Source: an uncultured Cellvibrio sp. (lineage in GTDB: Bacteria > Pseudomonadota > Gammaproteobacteria > Pseudomonadales > Cellvibrionaceae). Taken from it: a stretch of DNA of 64,000 nucleotides. Below the pieces are notes generated by a model. That model made no database searches. It worked only from the letters and a program-made list of their open reading frames with translations, and was not told the DNA's origin. Position 1 is the first letter of the stretch; the number at the start of each line of letters is the position of its first letter. This document shows, in pieces, positions 43,946 to 53,102 of this stretch. The stretch lies in NCBI GenBank assembly GCA_937958105.1, contig CALFXJ010000060.1:159428-223427 (forward strand), read 5' to 3'. The position numbers were made by a program, and so were the translations under genes.

Positions 43946-44704
43946 ATGTCCGAAGCCCTTCCTGTCCTTTATCGCGATGAGCATCTGATTGCGGTTAATA
44001 AACCCAGCGGTCTGCTGGTTCATAGAAGCGCAATCGATCGACACGAAACGCGGTTTGCCCTGCAAATAGTGCGCGATCAGATCGGCCAGATGGTCTACCC
44101 GGTTCATCGATTGGATAAGCCCACTTCAGGTGTTCTGGTGTTCGCCTTATCCAGCGGCTGCGCGAAACAATTGGGAGAGATGATTGCCGCCCGGCAAATG
44201 CAGAAGCATTATCTGGCGGTGGTGAGGGGCTATGCACCGGAACACGGAAGCATCGATCATCCGTTGACAGAAGAGCAGGATTCCTGCACCGATAAAAAAG
44301 CGCGTAAAGGCAAGCCCGCACAGGAGGCATTGACTCACTTTAAACGCCTGGCCTGCGTTGAACTGCCCTATCAAGTGGACCGCTATCCGCAAACTCGTTA
44401 TTCACTGGTGTCCTGTCAGCCGGTCACCGGCCGAAAGCATCAGATCCGTCGGCATCTGAAACATATCAACCACCCGATCATTGGCGATGCGAAACATGGC
44501 AAGGGCAACCACAACCGCTTCTTCCAAACTCAGTTTCAGGCGCACCGCCTGCTGCTGGCGGCCACTGATATCCATCTGCCCCACCCTGTTACAGCGCAGC
44601 CGCTGCATATCTGCGCCCCCTTGGACCACACCTTTCGGCAGCTTCTGGAGCGTTTTTCCTGGTGTTCGGCCGTGCCGGCTGCCTGGCTGGAGCAGCGCTT
44701 ATGA
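43946..44704 (+). CDS. truC: tRNA pseudouridine(65) synthase
   Basis: An RluA-family synthase of the TruC type, which modifies U65 in the acceptor stem of certain tRNAs. The catalytic D57 lies in VYPVHRLDKPTSGVLVFAL. TruC-typical are the N-terminal YRDEHLIAVNKPSGLLVHRS and the C-terminal QPVTGRKHQIRRHLKHINHPIIGDAKHGKGNHNRFF. There is no S4 domain. I chose the ATG at 43946; the frame opens at 43898. It overlaps rsuA by four bases (ATGA). Confidence 0.9.
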   Translation: MSEALPVLYRDEHLIAVNKPSGLLVHRSAIDRHETRFALQIVRDQIGQMVYPVHRLDKPTSGVLVFALSSGCAKQLGEMIAARQMQKHYLAVVRGYAPEHGSIDHPLTEEQDSCTDKKARKGKPAQEALTHFKRLACVELPYQVDRYPQTRYSLVSCQPVTGRKHQIRRHLKHINHPIIGDAKHGKGNHNRFFQTQFQAHRLLLAATDIHLPHPVTAQPLHICAPLDHTFRQLLERFSWCSAVPAAWLEQRL

Positions 44705-45390
44705 GACTGGATAAATATATTGCCCATGCGACGGACCTGACTCGTTCCCAGATTCATCAGCTGGTTCGTCAGGGAGCTATCTCTGTTAACGCTGAAACCG
44801 TGCGCAAAGCTGCTCAACAGCTTCAACCTGACGATGTGGTGCGCCTGCATGGTGAAGTCATTACCCTGGCCACGCATCGCTATCTCATGCTTAACAAACC
44901 GGTCGGGTATGTCTGCGCCAACCATGACAGCGAACATCCCACGGTGCTGGATTTGTTGGACGAGCCGAATAAGCACCTGTTACAGATCGCCGGCAGGTTG
45001 GACCTTGATACCACCGGTCTGGTGTTGCTGACTGATGACGGCCAATGGAATCATCAGGTCACTTCCCCACGCCGTGAATGCAACAAAACGTATCGAGTGA
45101 CAACGGCAGAAGCTATCGATCCTAGTACGATCGACCTCTTCCAGGCAGGTGTTCTATTACATGGAGAAAAAAAGCCAACCCAGCCGGCGCAGTTGAGTCT
45201 GCTCGGCAGTCACACCGCATTGCTGACCATCCATGAAGGGAAATACCACCAGGTAAAACGTATGTTTGCAGCGGCGGGAAATCGTGTGGTGGAGTTACAT
45301 CGGGAAAGCATTGGAGATATTACACTGGATACCAACCTGCTCCCCGGTCAATACCGTTCGTTAACCCCGCGGGAAATTGCGAGTATTTAA
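44701..45390 (+). CDS. rsuA: 16S rRNA pseudouridine(516) synthase
   Basis: RsuA makes pseudouridine 516 in 16S rRNA. It has an S4 RNA-binding domain (about 1-45, MRLDKYIAHATDLTRSQIHQLV), then the catalytic domain with AGRLDLDTTGLVLLTDDG, whose Asp is D101 or D103, then GKYHQVKRMFAAAGNRV. Length 229. The ATG at 44701 overlaps the truC stop; the frame extends upstream in shadow. It precedes rsmC by one base. Confidence 0.92.
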   Translation: MRLDKYIAHATDLTRSQIHQLVRQGAISVNAETVRKAAQQLQPDDVVRLHGEVITLATHRYLMLNKPVGYVCANHDSEHPTVLDLLDEPNKHLLQIAGRLDLDTTGLVLLTDDGQWNHQVTSPRRECNKTYRVTTAEAIDPSTIDLFQAGVLLHGEKKPTQPAQLSLLGSHTALLTIHEGKYHQVKRMFAAAGNRVVELHRESIGDITLDTNLLPGQYRSLTPREIASI

Positions 45391-45391
45391 T

Positions 45392-46441
45392 ATGAAAGAT
45401 ACTGCGTTAGCCTGGCTCGCCCAGATAATGACTGAAGACACCGCCGAAGGCTCGTTATGGTGCAGTGATGAAAATGTATTGACCTCTTTACCGGCAACCA
45501 GCCAGTGGGCGCATAAGCCGTCATTGATGACCAACCGTTGGGACGTCGCGCAACAGGCCCGACAATCCGGCTTCGAGAGTCAGTTCAGCGATTTCGATTT
45601 CAGTGAAATTCGTGATGCCTCATTAACTCGGGTTTTCTATCGCATATCCAAAGAAAAACCAGTGACCCATCACATCATCAATCAAGCCCATCGCATCCTG
45701 CGAACCGAGGGCAAGCTGTTTCTGTGTGGTCAGAAAAATGAAGGAATAAAAACCTACATCGATAAGGCTGGCAAGCTGTTTGGCTGTCAGGCAACTGCGC
45801 AAAAAATTGGAACCATATATAGCGCTGTACTGGAAAAAAAGACCGCATCCAGCGATCAACAGCTTGATGATAATACCTACCGGCAGCTGCGTCCTATCGC
45901 TGCGCCCGAAGGACTCACCATCCACAGCAAACCCGGCCTGTTTGGCTGGAACAAGATTGATCAAGGCAGTGAATTTCTGATTCAGTCTCTGCCGGCCATG
46001 CTCGGCACCATGCCGCGTCCACCCGCCAGTCTGCTGGACCTGGGTTGCGGTTATGGTTACCTGACGCTGATGACAAAGGATCTTCCCCTGCAGGGGCGCG
46101 TGCTTACCGATAACAATGCCGCTGCGCTTTTCACCGCCCGCCACAACTGTGAATTGAACAACATCCACGCTGAGATAGTTCCTGCCGACGCAGGGGACCA
46201 GATTCAGCAGACATTCGACCTTATCCTCTGCAACCCTCCCTTCCATCAGGGTTTCAGTATTGATGGCGATCTGACGAACAAGTTTATCCGCAGCGCCAAG
46301 CGGCTCCTGGCCCGGCATGGCCGCGCCCTTTTTGTGGTGAACCAGTTCATTCCGCTGGAGAAAAAGGCGCGGGAACATTTTGGACAGGTCTCTACGCTGG
46401 ACCAGAACGGTAGTTTCAAGGTGGTTACCCTGGCTCATTGA
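45392..46441 (+). CDS. rsmC: 16S rRNA (guanine(1207)-N2)-methyltransferase
   Basis: RsmC methylates G1207 in 16S rRNA. A non-catalytic N-terminal domain (about 1-170) is followed by the Rossmann domain with LLDLGCGYGYLTLM at about 214-227 and the N6/N2-methyltransferase motif LILCNPPFHQGF near 275-285. Length 349. It starts one base after rsuA, in the truC-rsuA-rsmC unit, so three RNA-modification genes are probably co-expressed. It ends before tRNA-Asn; a loose inverted repeat (46469-46505) may terminate it. Confidence 0.92.
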   Translation: MKDTALAWLAQIMTEDTAEGSLWCSDENVLTSLPATSQWAHKPSLMTNRWDVAQQARQSGFESQFSDFDFSEIRDASLTRVFYRISKEKPVTHHIINQAHRILRTEGKLFLCGQKNEGIKTYIDKAGKLFGCQATAQKIGTIYSAVLEKKTASSDQQLDDNTYRQLRPIAAPEGLTIHSKPGLFGWNKIDQGSEFLIQSLPAMLGTMPRPPASLLDLGCGYGYLTLMTKDLPLQGRVLTDNNAAALFTARHNCELNNIHAEIVPADAGDQIQQTFDLILCNPPFHQGFSIDGDLTNKFIRSAKRLLARHGRALFVVNQFIPLEKKAREHFGQVSTLDQNGSFKVVTLAH

Positions 46442-46600
46442 GGTGATTTTTCGGTAAAAACACATAAAAACCGTCTGGATTGCGCGAGGTTTTCCAGGCG
46501 GGTTTGAACAGTCTTAATACAGCTTGTGGAATATTTGAGCGGAGCGGTGCAAAAGCCACCAGAGACACCGCTAGACCTATGATTTTTTTGAAGAAAGGGG

Positions 46601-46629
46601 TTGACCAAGGGGGTCTTCGACTATAGGAT
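46601..46629 (+). promoter_or_regulatory. Promoter of tRNA-Asn
   Basis: TTGACC (46601-46606), 17 bases, TAGGAT (46624-46629), then ACGCACC, a discriminator like that of the Pro/Arg/His promoter (GCGCACC). It lies 31 bases ahead of tRNA-Asn. A TATAGG one register earlier (spacing 15) is less likely. Confidence 0.65.
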
Positions 46630-46659
46630 ACGCACCACTTCCGGACAGGAAGCAACAAA

Positions 46660-46735
46660 TCCGCCTTAGCTCAGTCGGTAGAGCAAATGACTGTTAATCA
46701 TTGGGTCGCTGGTTCGAGTCCAGCAGGCGGAGCCA
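46660..46735 (+). tRNA. tRNA-Asn (anticodon GUU)
   Basis: A 76-base tRNA. Acceptor TCCGCCT pairs with AGGCGGA, the anticodon stem-loop ATGACTGTTAATCAT holds GTT, the T arm is GCTGGTTCGAGTCCAGC, and CCA is encoded. It is a single-gene unit with its own promoter and terminator. Confidence 0.97.
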
Positions 46736-46750
46736 GATTAAGACGAAAAA

Positions 46751-46774
46751 GGCCGCATTATTGCGGCCTTTTTT
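46751..46774 (+). terminator. Intrinsic terminator of tRNA-Asn
   Basis: GGCCGCA-TTAT-TGCGGCC (46751-46768) followed by TTTTTT. It lies 15 bases after the tRNA CCA end. Confidence 0.95.
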
Positions 46775-46886
46775 GTGCCCGCCTGGTGGAGATTCTGAAT
46801 CAGCCACTGTGAAAGCTGTCTGCCAGCGGTTCGCGTCCATCGCTAACTGCCCTTTCCGGGCCCAACTGCTACTGGGAGATCAGGTC

Positions 46887-47168
46887 ATGTTTAAAGTTAA
46901 TGAATATTTCAACGGTTCTGTAAAGTCCATTGCCTTCCAAACCGAAACCCTGCCGGCTACTGTTGGCGTAATGGCTGCGGGTGAATATGAATTCGGCACC
47001 AGTCAGAAAGAATATATGACCGTCACCAGCGGCCGCCTGACCGTTGTTCTGCCCGGCAGCGACACGGCACAAACCTTTAAAGCAGGTGAAACGTTCGAAG
47101 TGGAAGCCAACCAGCGTTTCAAAGTGACTGCCGAGGTTGAATCATCCTATCTGTGCCTCTACGAATAA
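46887..47168 (+). CDS. ppnP: Pyrimidine/purine nucleoside phosphorylase PpnP
   Basis: A 93-residue cupin of the PpnP (YaiE) family, which phosphorolyses several ribonucleosides. The small beta-barrel has the family run FKVNEYFNGSVKSIAFQTE, MAAGEYEFGTSQKEYMTVTSG, and KAGETFEVEANQRFKV near the end. It follows the tRNA-Asn unit and converges with the S33 hydrolase gene. Confidence 0.93.
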   Translation: MFKVNEYFNGSVKSIAFQTETLPATVGVMAAGEYEFGTSQKEYMTVTSGRLTVVLPGSDTAQTFKAGETFEVEANQRFKVTAEVESSYLCLYE

Positions 47169-47214
47169 CTCCGCATTCCGCACGGCATTTCCGCTGTGCG
47201 GCCAGCGACAGTAA

Positions 47215-47237
47215 GGGCGCGGGTTATAGCCGCGCCC
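47215..47237. terminator. Hairpin between convergent ppnP and hydrolase genes
   Basis: GGGCGCGG (47215-47222) and CCGCGCCC (47230-47237) form a perfect eight-base-pair GC stem. A second stem (CCGCAC / GTGCGG, about 47179-47202) lies just before it. There is no T-tract, so the terminator role is likely but not certain. Confidence 0.5.
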
Positions 47238-47273
47238 TGCTCGATTCCTCGTCATCCCTTCAGCTTTGCGCTC

Positions 47274-48755
47274 CTACTCCCCACACAAACTTACCGGCCG
47301 GCTTGGCTCATCGATAAACGAGCGCAGCGACTGGTATACGCAATCATCAGTATTGATCACCGCATGCCCCGTATCCGGCAATACATGCAGCTGGCTTTCT
47401 GGCCACTGCTGATGCAGATTTTCCGCCCAGGCGGCCGGTGTGATAGGGTCCAGTTCACCCGCCAGAAGCAGCCCAGGCACCGGCGGCAATGCGGAGGGCG
47501 CCACCTGCACTGCCGGTTCCGCAGAGATGAAATGACAGGCCTGGTAGTGCCAAAGATCGCGGGTGTAATCCTGCCAGCGCGGATATTTTTCCAGCTCCTG
47601 CTGATATGCCTCCTGTGAAGAAATCCCGTGATCCCGGCAATCGACTGCCATGAACACCAGGCTGAAAAAATCCTCGCTTAAGGCCATGTGAACAAAAGGC
47701 TCCATGATCGGCATTAATGCGGAAGGGTTATTGTCCAGCACAGCGTCGATAGCCTCTGGAATACGGCTCCATCGATGTTTGCTGTAGAGCGCGGCGAAGA
47801 CAGCAGAAACGAAGCGATGATCGTTGATCACCAGATCCACCGGCGCTTCGCCGTCACGGCGCGGGACAGTCAAAGTCATGGGGGCATCTCGCAGCTGGCG
47901 TAATGCAAGCTCCAACGACCGCTCAATGGAGCGTTGTGTACTGCACTGCTCTTCACACCACTGAAAAAAATTTCTGAAAGCCTGATCAAGTACGGCCGGA
48001 AAACCCAGCATGCCTCCCTGATCAAGGGGATAGACGGAATCCAGAACAAGGCTGCGCACTTGATCTTCCCTCTGGCGGGCCACCTCCAGCGCAACCCGGG
48101 TACCGTAGGACACGCCCAGCAGGTTCCACTGGTCGTAGGGCAACAAGTCCAGCAACGCACCAACATCCTGCGCATGTCGCAGGGTTCCGTAGTGGTCTGG
48201 ATCAAACGGTTGCGCCGCCTGGCGCAGCTGCGCAAAACATTGCTCGAGTACCGCGTAGCCCTCGCGCAATTCTTCCAGCACGCTGACGTTGCGCTTCAAG
48301 ATAGAAAGACTCAGTTCATCATAGGCCTGACATTGCAATACCGGCGTGCTGCGCCCTGTACCACGGGGATCAAGCAATACCAGATCGCGCCCCAGAGCCA
48401 TGGTATCGCGCCAGCGCAGCCAATAAGCGATGCCGTCCTGATCAAGGTCAGCGCTGCTGCCTGGGCCACCCTGCAGGTAAAACACGGCCTCACGGGGCTT
48501 CCCGGCACCCCTGTCTTCAATAATGACGACGGGCAAGATAAAGCTGCCGGTGGAGGCAGGGGTATGCAGATCCGCGCAGCGGATAGTTTCCTGCCACGGT
48601 GCTTCAAACCAGCAATGGCGAAAAACCAGCCGATAGCGCTCCGGATCAGGAGGAACCTGCTCAGGCTGAGACGTGGACGTCGCTCTAAAATCCACAGCCA
48701 TCAATATCGCGCTCAGCACTGCCACGGCGCCAACAATAATTAACGCAGGCCTCAT
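47274..48755 (-). CDS. S33-type alpha/beta hydrolase with TAP-like C-terminus
   Basis: A 493-residue hydrolase resembling tripeptidyl aminopeptidase/proline iminopeptidase (peptidase S33). An N-terminal hydrophobic helix (3-21) makes it exported or membrane-anchored. The oxyanion segment is FYLQGGPGSSADLD, the nucleophile S216 is in LLGVSYGTRVALEVA, the Asp is in GELDPITPAAWAEN, and the His is in LPDTGHAVI. Several cysteines (for example C48, C60, C141, C173) suggest disulfides in the periplasm. Its peptide or ester substrate is unknown. The ATG overlaps the stop of the upstream pseudouridine synthase. Confidence 0.85.
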   Translation of the reverse strand: MRPALIIVGAVAVLSAILMAVDFRATSTSQPEQVPPDPERYRLVFRHCWFEAPWQETIRCADLHTPASTGSFILPVVIIEDRGAGKPREAVFYLQGGPGSSADLDQDGIAYWLRWRDTMALGRDLVLLDPRGTGRSTPVLQCQAYDELSLSILKRNVSVLEELREGYAVLEQCFAQLRQAAQPFDPDHYGTLRHAQDVGALLDLLPYDQWNLLGVSYGTRVALEVARQREDQVRSLVLDSVYPLDQGGMLGFPAVLDQAFRNFFQWCEEQCSTQRSIERSLELALRQLRDAPMTLTVPRRDGEAPVDLVINDHRFVSAVFAALYSKHRWSRIPEAIDAVLDNNPSALMPIMEPFVHMALSEDFFSLVFMAVDCRDHGISSQEAYQQELEKYPRWQDYTRDLWHYQACHFISAEPAVQVAPSALPPVPGLLLAGELDPITPAAWAENLHQQWPESQLHVLPDTGHAVINTDDCVYQSLRSFIDEPSRPVSLCGE

Positions 48756-49432
48756 AAGCTGGGCCAGCGCAGAGATTCAGGTTGCATAAATATTTTTATA
48801 GCCACTTGAGTGCGTTCCTGCAAAAACACCTCTCCTTCGCGCGGCATCGCTTGATAGCGATGGATTTCGCCGTTTAAAGGAAACGTTAATTGGAACGCAT
48901 GCAAGTAGGTACGATCCGCTACGGTGTCCCGTCCACCATAAAGCTCATCCCCCAGAATCGGAGCTCCGATACTTTTTAAGGCCACGCGAATCTGATGTGT
49001 TTGTCCGGTGTGCGGCTTCACCAGAAACAGGCGCTCGCCCTCACCCGTCAAGGTGCTGAAAAATTGCGTAACCGCCGGGTTGTTCTGCCCGAGCGTTAAT
49101 TTCCAGGCGCCGCGCCGCATGCGTTCCATATCACCTTTGATCAACCCCTGTTTCTTACGGGGTTTTCGTTTACTGATCGCCAGATAATATTTTTCCACCT
49201 GCCTGTGAGAAAACGCGTCCACCAGACTGCGATTTGCCTCTGCGGTCTTGGCCATGACCAGAAGGCCCGAGGTAACCTTATCCAGGCGATGTACCGGATA
49301 AAGTTCAGAAAGTGCCTGCTGTTGCTTTACCGTTTCAAACAAACCCGGCTGCTCGCCCTCACGATGAAAGCTTGCGCCTGGATATTTATAAATCACCAGA
49401 AATTCTGTTGTGTCGTCAATCAGTTCATACAT
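48752..49432 (-). CDS. RluA-family pseudouridine synthase (TIGR01621 type)
   Basis: A 226-residue pseudouridine synthase with no S4 domain. The catalytic segment is YPVHRLDKVTSGLLVMAK, and the C-terminal part has FLVKPHTGQTHQIRVALKSIGAPILGDELYGG. The RNA target is not known; TIGR01621 members are unassigned. The start at 49432 (MYELIDDTTEFLVIYKYPG) is chosen on conservation; the frame runs 17 codons further. Its stop overlaps the S33 hydrolase ATG (ATGA), an odd pairing of an RNA-modification gene and an exported hydrolase. Confidence 0.87.
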   Translation of the reverse strand: MYELIDDTTEFLVIYKYPGASFHREGEQPGLFETVKQQQALSELYPVHRLDKVTSGLLVMAKTAEANRSLVDAFSHRQVEKYYLAISKRKPRKKQGLIKGDMERMRRGAWKLTLGQNNPAVTQFFSTLTGEGERLFLVKPHTGQTHQIRVALKSIGAPILGDELYGGRDTVADRTYLHAFQLTFPLNGEIHRYQAMPREGEVFLQERTQVAIKIFMQPESLRWPSL

Positions 49433-49834
49433 AAATGCAATGCCGAAAAGCACTTCGATAAATTTGGCGAAGCATATCATCATCCTGCCGTGGGCATATA
49501 AACCCTTAGTATATAAAGCCCGTTACGTTGCTCCGCATTAAACTATCCAGGACGTAGCGCCGGGCTGTTGAAAGCTTATACTAAGCACAGGTGTCCGCGA
49601 TCGGCTGTATGAACGGGACAATATCTCACCCTATGAGCGCCTATGTCGGCGCCCCTGATGGCGTTAGATCTGCTCAATCAAGGAATGGTGTAACGCGACG
49701 ATTTATGGATGCATGAGGCCGGAACAGATCAACGGATCACGATGATTACCCACAGCCGCGCGGACATCCTCTTTCTTCCCTTCACTCGCGTATAATCCCA
49801 CGCATCTTCATTACCCGTAGCCGTTGCCCTTCGC
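49433..49834. other. Gap between divergent genes, promoter region only
   Basis: About 400 bases without a gene I can support. A TATAAT lies at 49791, 38 bases ahead of the acyltransferase start, but I see no good -35. TATATAA-like AT runs at about 49490-49520 may serve the minus-strand synthase. I see no tRNA, terminator or repeat here. Confidence 0.4.
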
Positions 49835-50485
49835 ATGACTTTTGAAAAACATTCCGAGCCAAAAGCCAATGCTGATCTGGAAAAATATCGTCAGCAGCAT
49901 AAATTGCGTTTGAGTTACATGCCCTGGCTGTACGCACGACTTAAACCTCATCACCGCACCTGGGCACAAGCCTGGCAAGAAGAGTGGCAGGAATACCTGC
50001 AGGAGATGGAAAGCATTGTGATTGGCAACAATTGCTTTATCGCCCCTGAAGCCCGGCTCTTTGCAGAACCCGGGCGCACGATTGTGATCGGGGACAACAG
50101 TTTTATTGCTGCAGACGCGGTGCTTCACGGCCCTATCAGCATCGGTGCTAACGTCTCCATCAACCATCACGTAACTCTGGACGGCGGCAGTAAAGGGATC
50201 GTTATCGGCGATAATTCTCGGCTGGCTGCTTACTGTCACCTGTACGCCTTTAATCACGGTATGTCACCGACGCGGACAATCAGCGAGCAACCAGTAACAT
50301 CGCAGGGCATCACAATCGGTCGCGACGTCTGGCTGGGAGCCAACGTGGGAGTCGTTGACGGGGTCAGTATCGCAGACCATGCTGTGGTCGGTATGGGCTC
50401 CGTCGTTACCCGCGATGTTGATTCCTTTGCAATCGTCGCCGGGAACCCGGCGCGCGCGATAGGCGACAGGCGAGATAAGCCATAA
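49835..50485 (+). CDS. Hexapeptide-repeat acyltransferase
   Basis: A 216-residue left-handed beta-helix acyltransferase. Helical N-terminus (about 1-60), then repeated isoleucine/valine hexapeptides (IVIGNNCFIAPEARLFA, IVIGDNSFIAADAVLHGPISIGANVSINHHVTL, ITIGRDVWLGANVGVVDGVSI, AVVGMGSVVTRDVDSFAIVAGNPAR). The catalytic histidine is probably in the FNHGMSPT stretch. It resembles maltose/galactoside O-acetyltransferases in the catalytic part; acceptor unknown. The upstream spacing shows no clear ribosome site. Confidence 0.85.
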   Translation: MTFEKHSEPKANADLEKYRQQHKLRLSYMPWLYARLKPHHRTWAQAWQEEWQEYLQEMESIVIGNNCFIAPEARLFAEPGRTIVIGDNSFIAADAVLHGPISIGANVSINHHVTLDGGSKGIVIGDNSRLAAYCHLYAFNHGMSPTRTISEQPVTSQGITIGRDVWLGANVGVVDGVSIADHAVVGMGSVVTRDVDSFAIVAGNPARAIGDRRDKP

Positions 50486-50512
50486 AAAAAACCCGCAGGG
50501 TCATCTGCGGGT
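50484..50512 (-). terminator. Intrinsic terminator for the AsmA-like gene
   Basis: ACCCGCAG (50491-50498) and CTGCGGGT (50505-50512) form an eight-base-pair stem with a six-base loop. On the minus strand it is followed by seven Ts (plus A-run 50484-50490). It lies 116 bases beyond the minus gene stop at 50628 and abuts the acyltransferase stop. Confidence 0.85.
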
Positions 50513-50627
50513 CAATTAACAGAAGATTGCAGAAATCCCCGCTCGTACCTGAAGGATTTCAAAAAAAGTATAGCGGCTCAATGTCATTTGCGTATGCGAC
50601 TAATTGTCGCAAGCCAGTGTTCCTGGC

Positions 50628-51389
50628 TTATTTATCCAGCCAGCTTTTCAGCTTGTCCAGCTTCTGCTTGTCCCGATCCGAGATATTTTCTTCCAGGCTT
50701 TCGTTCAGTTTCTCCCGGGCTTCGTTACGCAACGCATTGTTTGCCTGTCTGCGCGCCTTATCGACAATGGGTGTCAGGAGCGCGTTCGCCAGTTCTTCGG
50801 CGGTTAAACCGGTACGGCGGTCCCCCAGGTTAGTCATGTGGATGTCTTCCATACTCAGCTGCTTTTCACCAAACTGGGCAGACTGAACATCCATTGAGAT
50901 ATTGGTAAAGCTGACTTTTTCCAGCATAAAGCGCAGACTCGGCCGTGCTGTGCTCGGGGCTGGCTGCTTCCGCGTTTCCCCGCCAGCAGTTGAAATATTG
51001 TTGTAAATTTGTTGCAGATTGATGTCCGCCAGCCCTTTGTGCTCTGCTGTGAGCTTTGTACCATCAATAGTCAGTTCTTTGATCACCACCACATCCTGGT
51101 GTAAGGATTGCGGCTCAATCTGCAGGTTAATCTGCCCAAACTGGATAGCGTTCTCCGTGGTATAGCCGGGCGGGTTTTTAACAGTCAGCCCATAAAGCTC
51201 CCCCCGTGCGTCAGACAGTGTGATCTTTACGCTCCCGACATCAACCGGCACCCTGGTTACATCTGCCCCCACGTCCTCAATGACTTTCTCAGCAATTGAG
51301 TCCAGATTTTTAACCGCGATAAAGACCGCGATGGCGATAACAACGACCAGCGCAATCACGATACCGGCAATAACTTTTACAGCTTTCAT
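50628..51389 (-). CDS. AsmA-like exported or membrane-anchored protein
   Basis: A 253-residue protein with a strong N-terminal membrane helix (about 3-28, VIAGIVIALVVVIAIAVFIAVK) and a beta-rich periplasmic part similar to the N-terminal region of AsmA/DUF748 proteins (VPVDVGSVKITLSDARGELYGLTVKNPPGY, INLQIEPQSL, VVVIKELTIDGTKLTAE). The C-terminal third is helical and charged (about 175-253). AsmA-like proteins bridge the envelope and move phospholipid; this one is much shorter, so a regulatory or partner role is possible. AAGGAAAG lies ahead of the ATG. Confidence 0.7.
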   Translation of the reverse strand: MKAVKVIAGIVIALVVVIAIAVFIAVKNLDSIAEKVIEDVGADVTRVPVDVGSVKITLSDARGELYGLTVKNPPGYTTENAIQFGQINLQIEPQSLHQDVVVIKELTIDGTKLTAEHKGLADINLQQIYNNISTAGGETRKQPAPSTARPSLRFMLEKVSFTNISMDVQSAQFGEKQLSMEDIHMTNLGDRRTGLTAEELANALLTPIVDKARRQANNALRNEAREKLNESLEENISDRDKQKLDKLKSWLDK

Positions 51390-51533
51390 AAGGCTTTCCT
51401 TTGTGGTGGCTCAGGAGACAACTACACTGCATCCATCAGATGATATGGACAGGAAAAAATGTGTCATAGGAAATAAAGGGTAAAAAGCATATCATAGCCA
51501 GCGAAACGATAGTTCCCAGGAGCTTTTCGCCCG

Positions 51534-53102
51534 ATGTTTACCGATACCTTTGCCTTTAAGATTTTCAACTTTCTCGCGCTCGGCTTTCTCATCTTTGCAA
51601 TTCTGGTGATCGTCGCTGTTCTGGTGATGTACATCATTGATGTTACCCAGCGTACTCATACTCTGCGGCGCAACTACCCGGTCATTGGCCGATTCCGCTA
51701 TCTTTTTGAGCATCTCGGCGAGTTTTTCCGGCAGTACTTTTTTGCTATGGACCGGGAGGAAATGCCTTTCAACCGGGCCGAACGCGCCTGGGTTTATCGA
51801 GCGGCAAAGAATGTGGATACCAGTATCGGCTTTGGCTCCACACGTGATTTGTCCCCGACCGGCACCGTGTTGTTCCTGAATGCCGCGTTCCCCGTACTTG
51901 AAAAAGATGCTTCTCTGCCCTCCCCGGTAACTATCGGTCCTTTCTGCCGTACCCCCTATACCACCAGTTCGCTGTTCAATATTTCCGGTATGAGTTATGG
52001 AGCCCTTTCCCGACCAGCCGTTGTGGCGCTGTCACGCGGTGCAGCGAAAGCGGGCTGCTGGCTGAATACCGGCGAAGGCGGATTATCGCCCTATCACCTG
52101 GAGGGCGGTTGCGACCTGGTCTTCCAGATAGGCACCGCCAAATACGGGGTGCGTGACCTTGAAGGAAACTTGAGCGACAAGCGGTTGAAGGAGCTGGCTG
52201 CGATAAACCAGGTCCGGATGTTCGAGATCAAGCTCAGCCAGGGCGCCAAACCCGGAAAAGGCGGTATTCTCCCTGGTGAGAAGGTATCGGCGGAGATCGC
52301 TGCGATTCGTGGCATACCGGCGGGACATCCTTCAATCAGCCCCAACGGTCACCCCGACATCCGCTCAGTGGATGATCTGCTGGACCGTATTGAGCATATC
52401 CGCTCAGTTACCGGTAAGCCCGTGGGCTTCAAAGCAGTTATCGGGGAAAAGACCTGGTTGATCGACTTAATCAAAGCGATCCGGGTACGAGGCATTGAGC
52501 AGGCTCCGGATTTTATTACCCTCGACAGTGCCGACGGCGGTACCGGCGCTTCGCCACAGCCGCTGATGGACTATGTGGGGCTGCCCCTGAAAGAAACCCT
52601 GCCCTGGGTGGTAGACCTGCTGCGCGAGGCCGGGCTTAAAGATCGCATCAAGCTGATCGTTGCCGGTAAGCTGATCACCCCCTCTGCGGTGGCCTGGGCC
52701 CTGGCGACAGGTGCGGACTTTATCAACAGTGCCCGCGGTTTCATGCTTGCGCTGGGCTGTATCCAGGCGATGCAGTGCCACAAGAATACCTGCCCCACCG
52801 GTATTACGACCCATAATCCCAAGCTGCAGAAAGGCCTTGACCCCACCGATAAAGCCGAGCGGGTGGCCTTCTATCATAAGAATCTCACCTACGGGGTGGG
52901 GATGATCGCCCATGCCTGCGGCGTCAATGAGCCGCGCCAGCTACGGCGCCACCATGTCCACATTGTCATGGCAAATGGGATATCGGCACCGCTCAGTGAA
53001 CTCTACCCTGAGCCCATAGTCATTCTCGGTGACGATGATGCCCGCCGCGTCACTGATCCAGACCTTTATTCTTCCGCTATTGAGGTAAGCCCTAATGATT
53101 AA
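51534..53102 (+). CDS. FMN-binding glutamate synthase domain protein (GltB-like)
   Basis: A 522-residue membrane-associated protein with an N-terminal hydrophobic helix (about 9-36) and the glutamate-synthase central/FMN domain. FMN-site and active-site segments DSADGGTGASPQPLMDYVGLPL (331 on), AGKLITPSAVAWALATGADFINSARGFMLALGC, and an iron-sulfur-like cysteine set C409, C415 and C420 in CIQAMQCHKNTCPTG are present. It lacks the glutaminase domain, as in archaeal-type and stand-alone GltB-like proteins. The true reaction is unknown. It overlaps the DUF3806 gene by eight bases. Confidence 0.88.
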   Translation: MFTDTFAFKIFNFLALGFLIFAILVIVAVLVMYIIDVTQRTHTLRRNYPVIGRFRYLFEHLGEFFRQYFFAMDREEMPFNRAERAWVYRAAKNVDTSIGFGSTRDLSPTGTVLFLNAAFPVLEKDASLPSPVTIGPFCRTPYTTSSLFNISGMSYGALSRPAVVALSRGAAKAGCWLNTGEGGLSPYHLEGGCDLVFQIGTAKYGVRDLEGNLSDKRLKELAAINQVRMFEIKLSQGAKPGKGGILPGEKVSAEIAAIRGIPAGHPSISPNGHPDIRSVDDLLDRIEHIRSVTGKPVGFKAVIGEKTWLIDLIKAIRVRGIEQAPDFITLDSADGGTGASPQPLMDYVGLPLKETLPWVVDLLREAGLKDRIKLIVAGKLITPSAVAWALATGADFINSARGFMLALGCIQAMQCHKNTCPTGITTHNPKLQKGLDPTDKAERVAFYHKNLTYGVGMIAHACGVNEPRQLRRHHVHIVMANGISAPLSELYPEPIVILGDDDARRVTDPDLYSSAIEVSPND

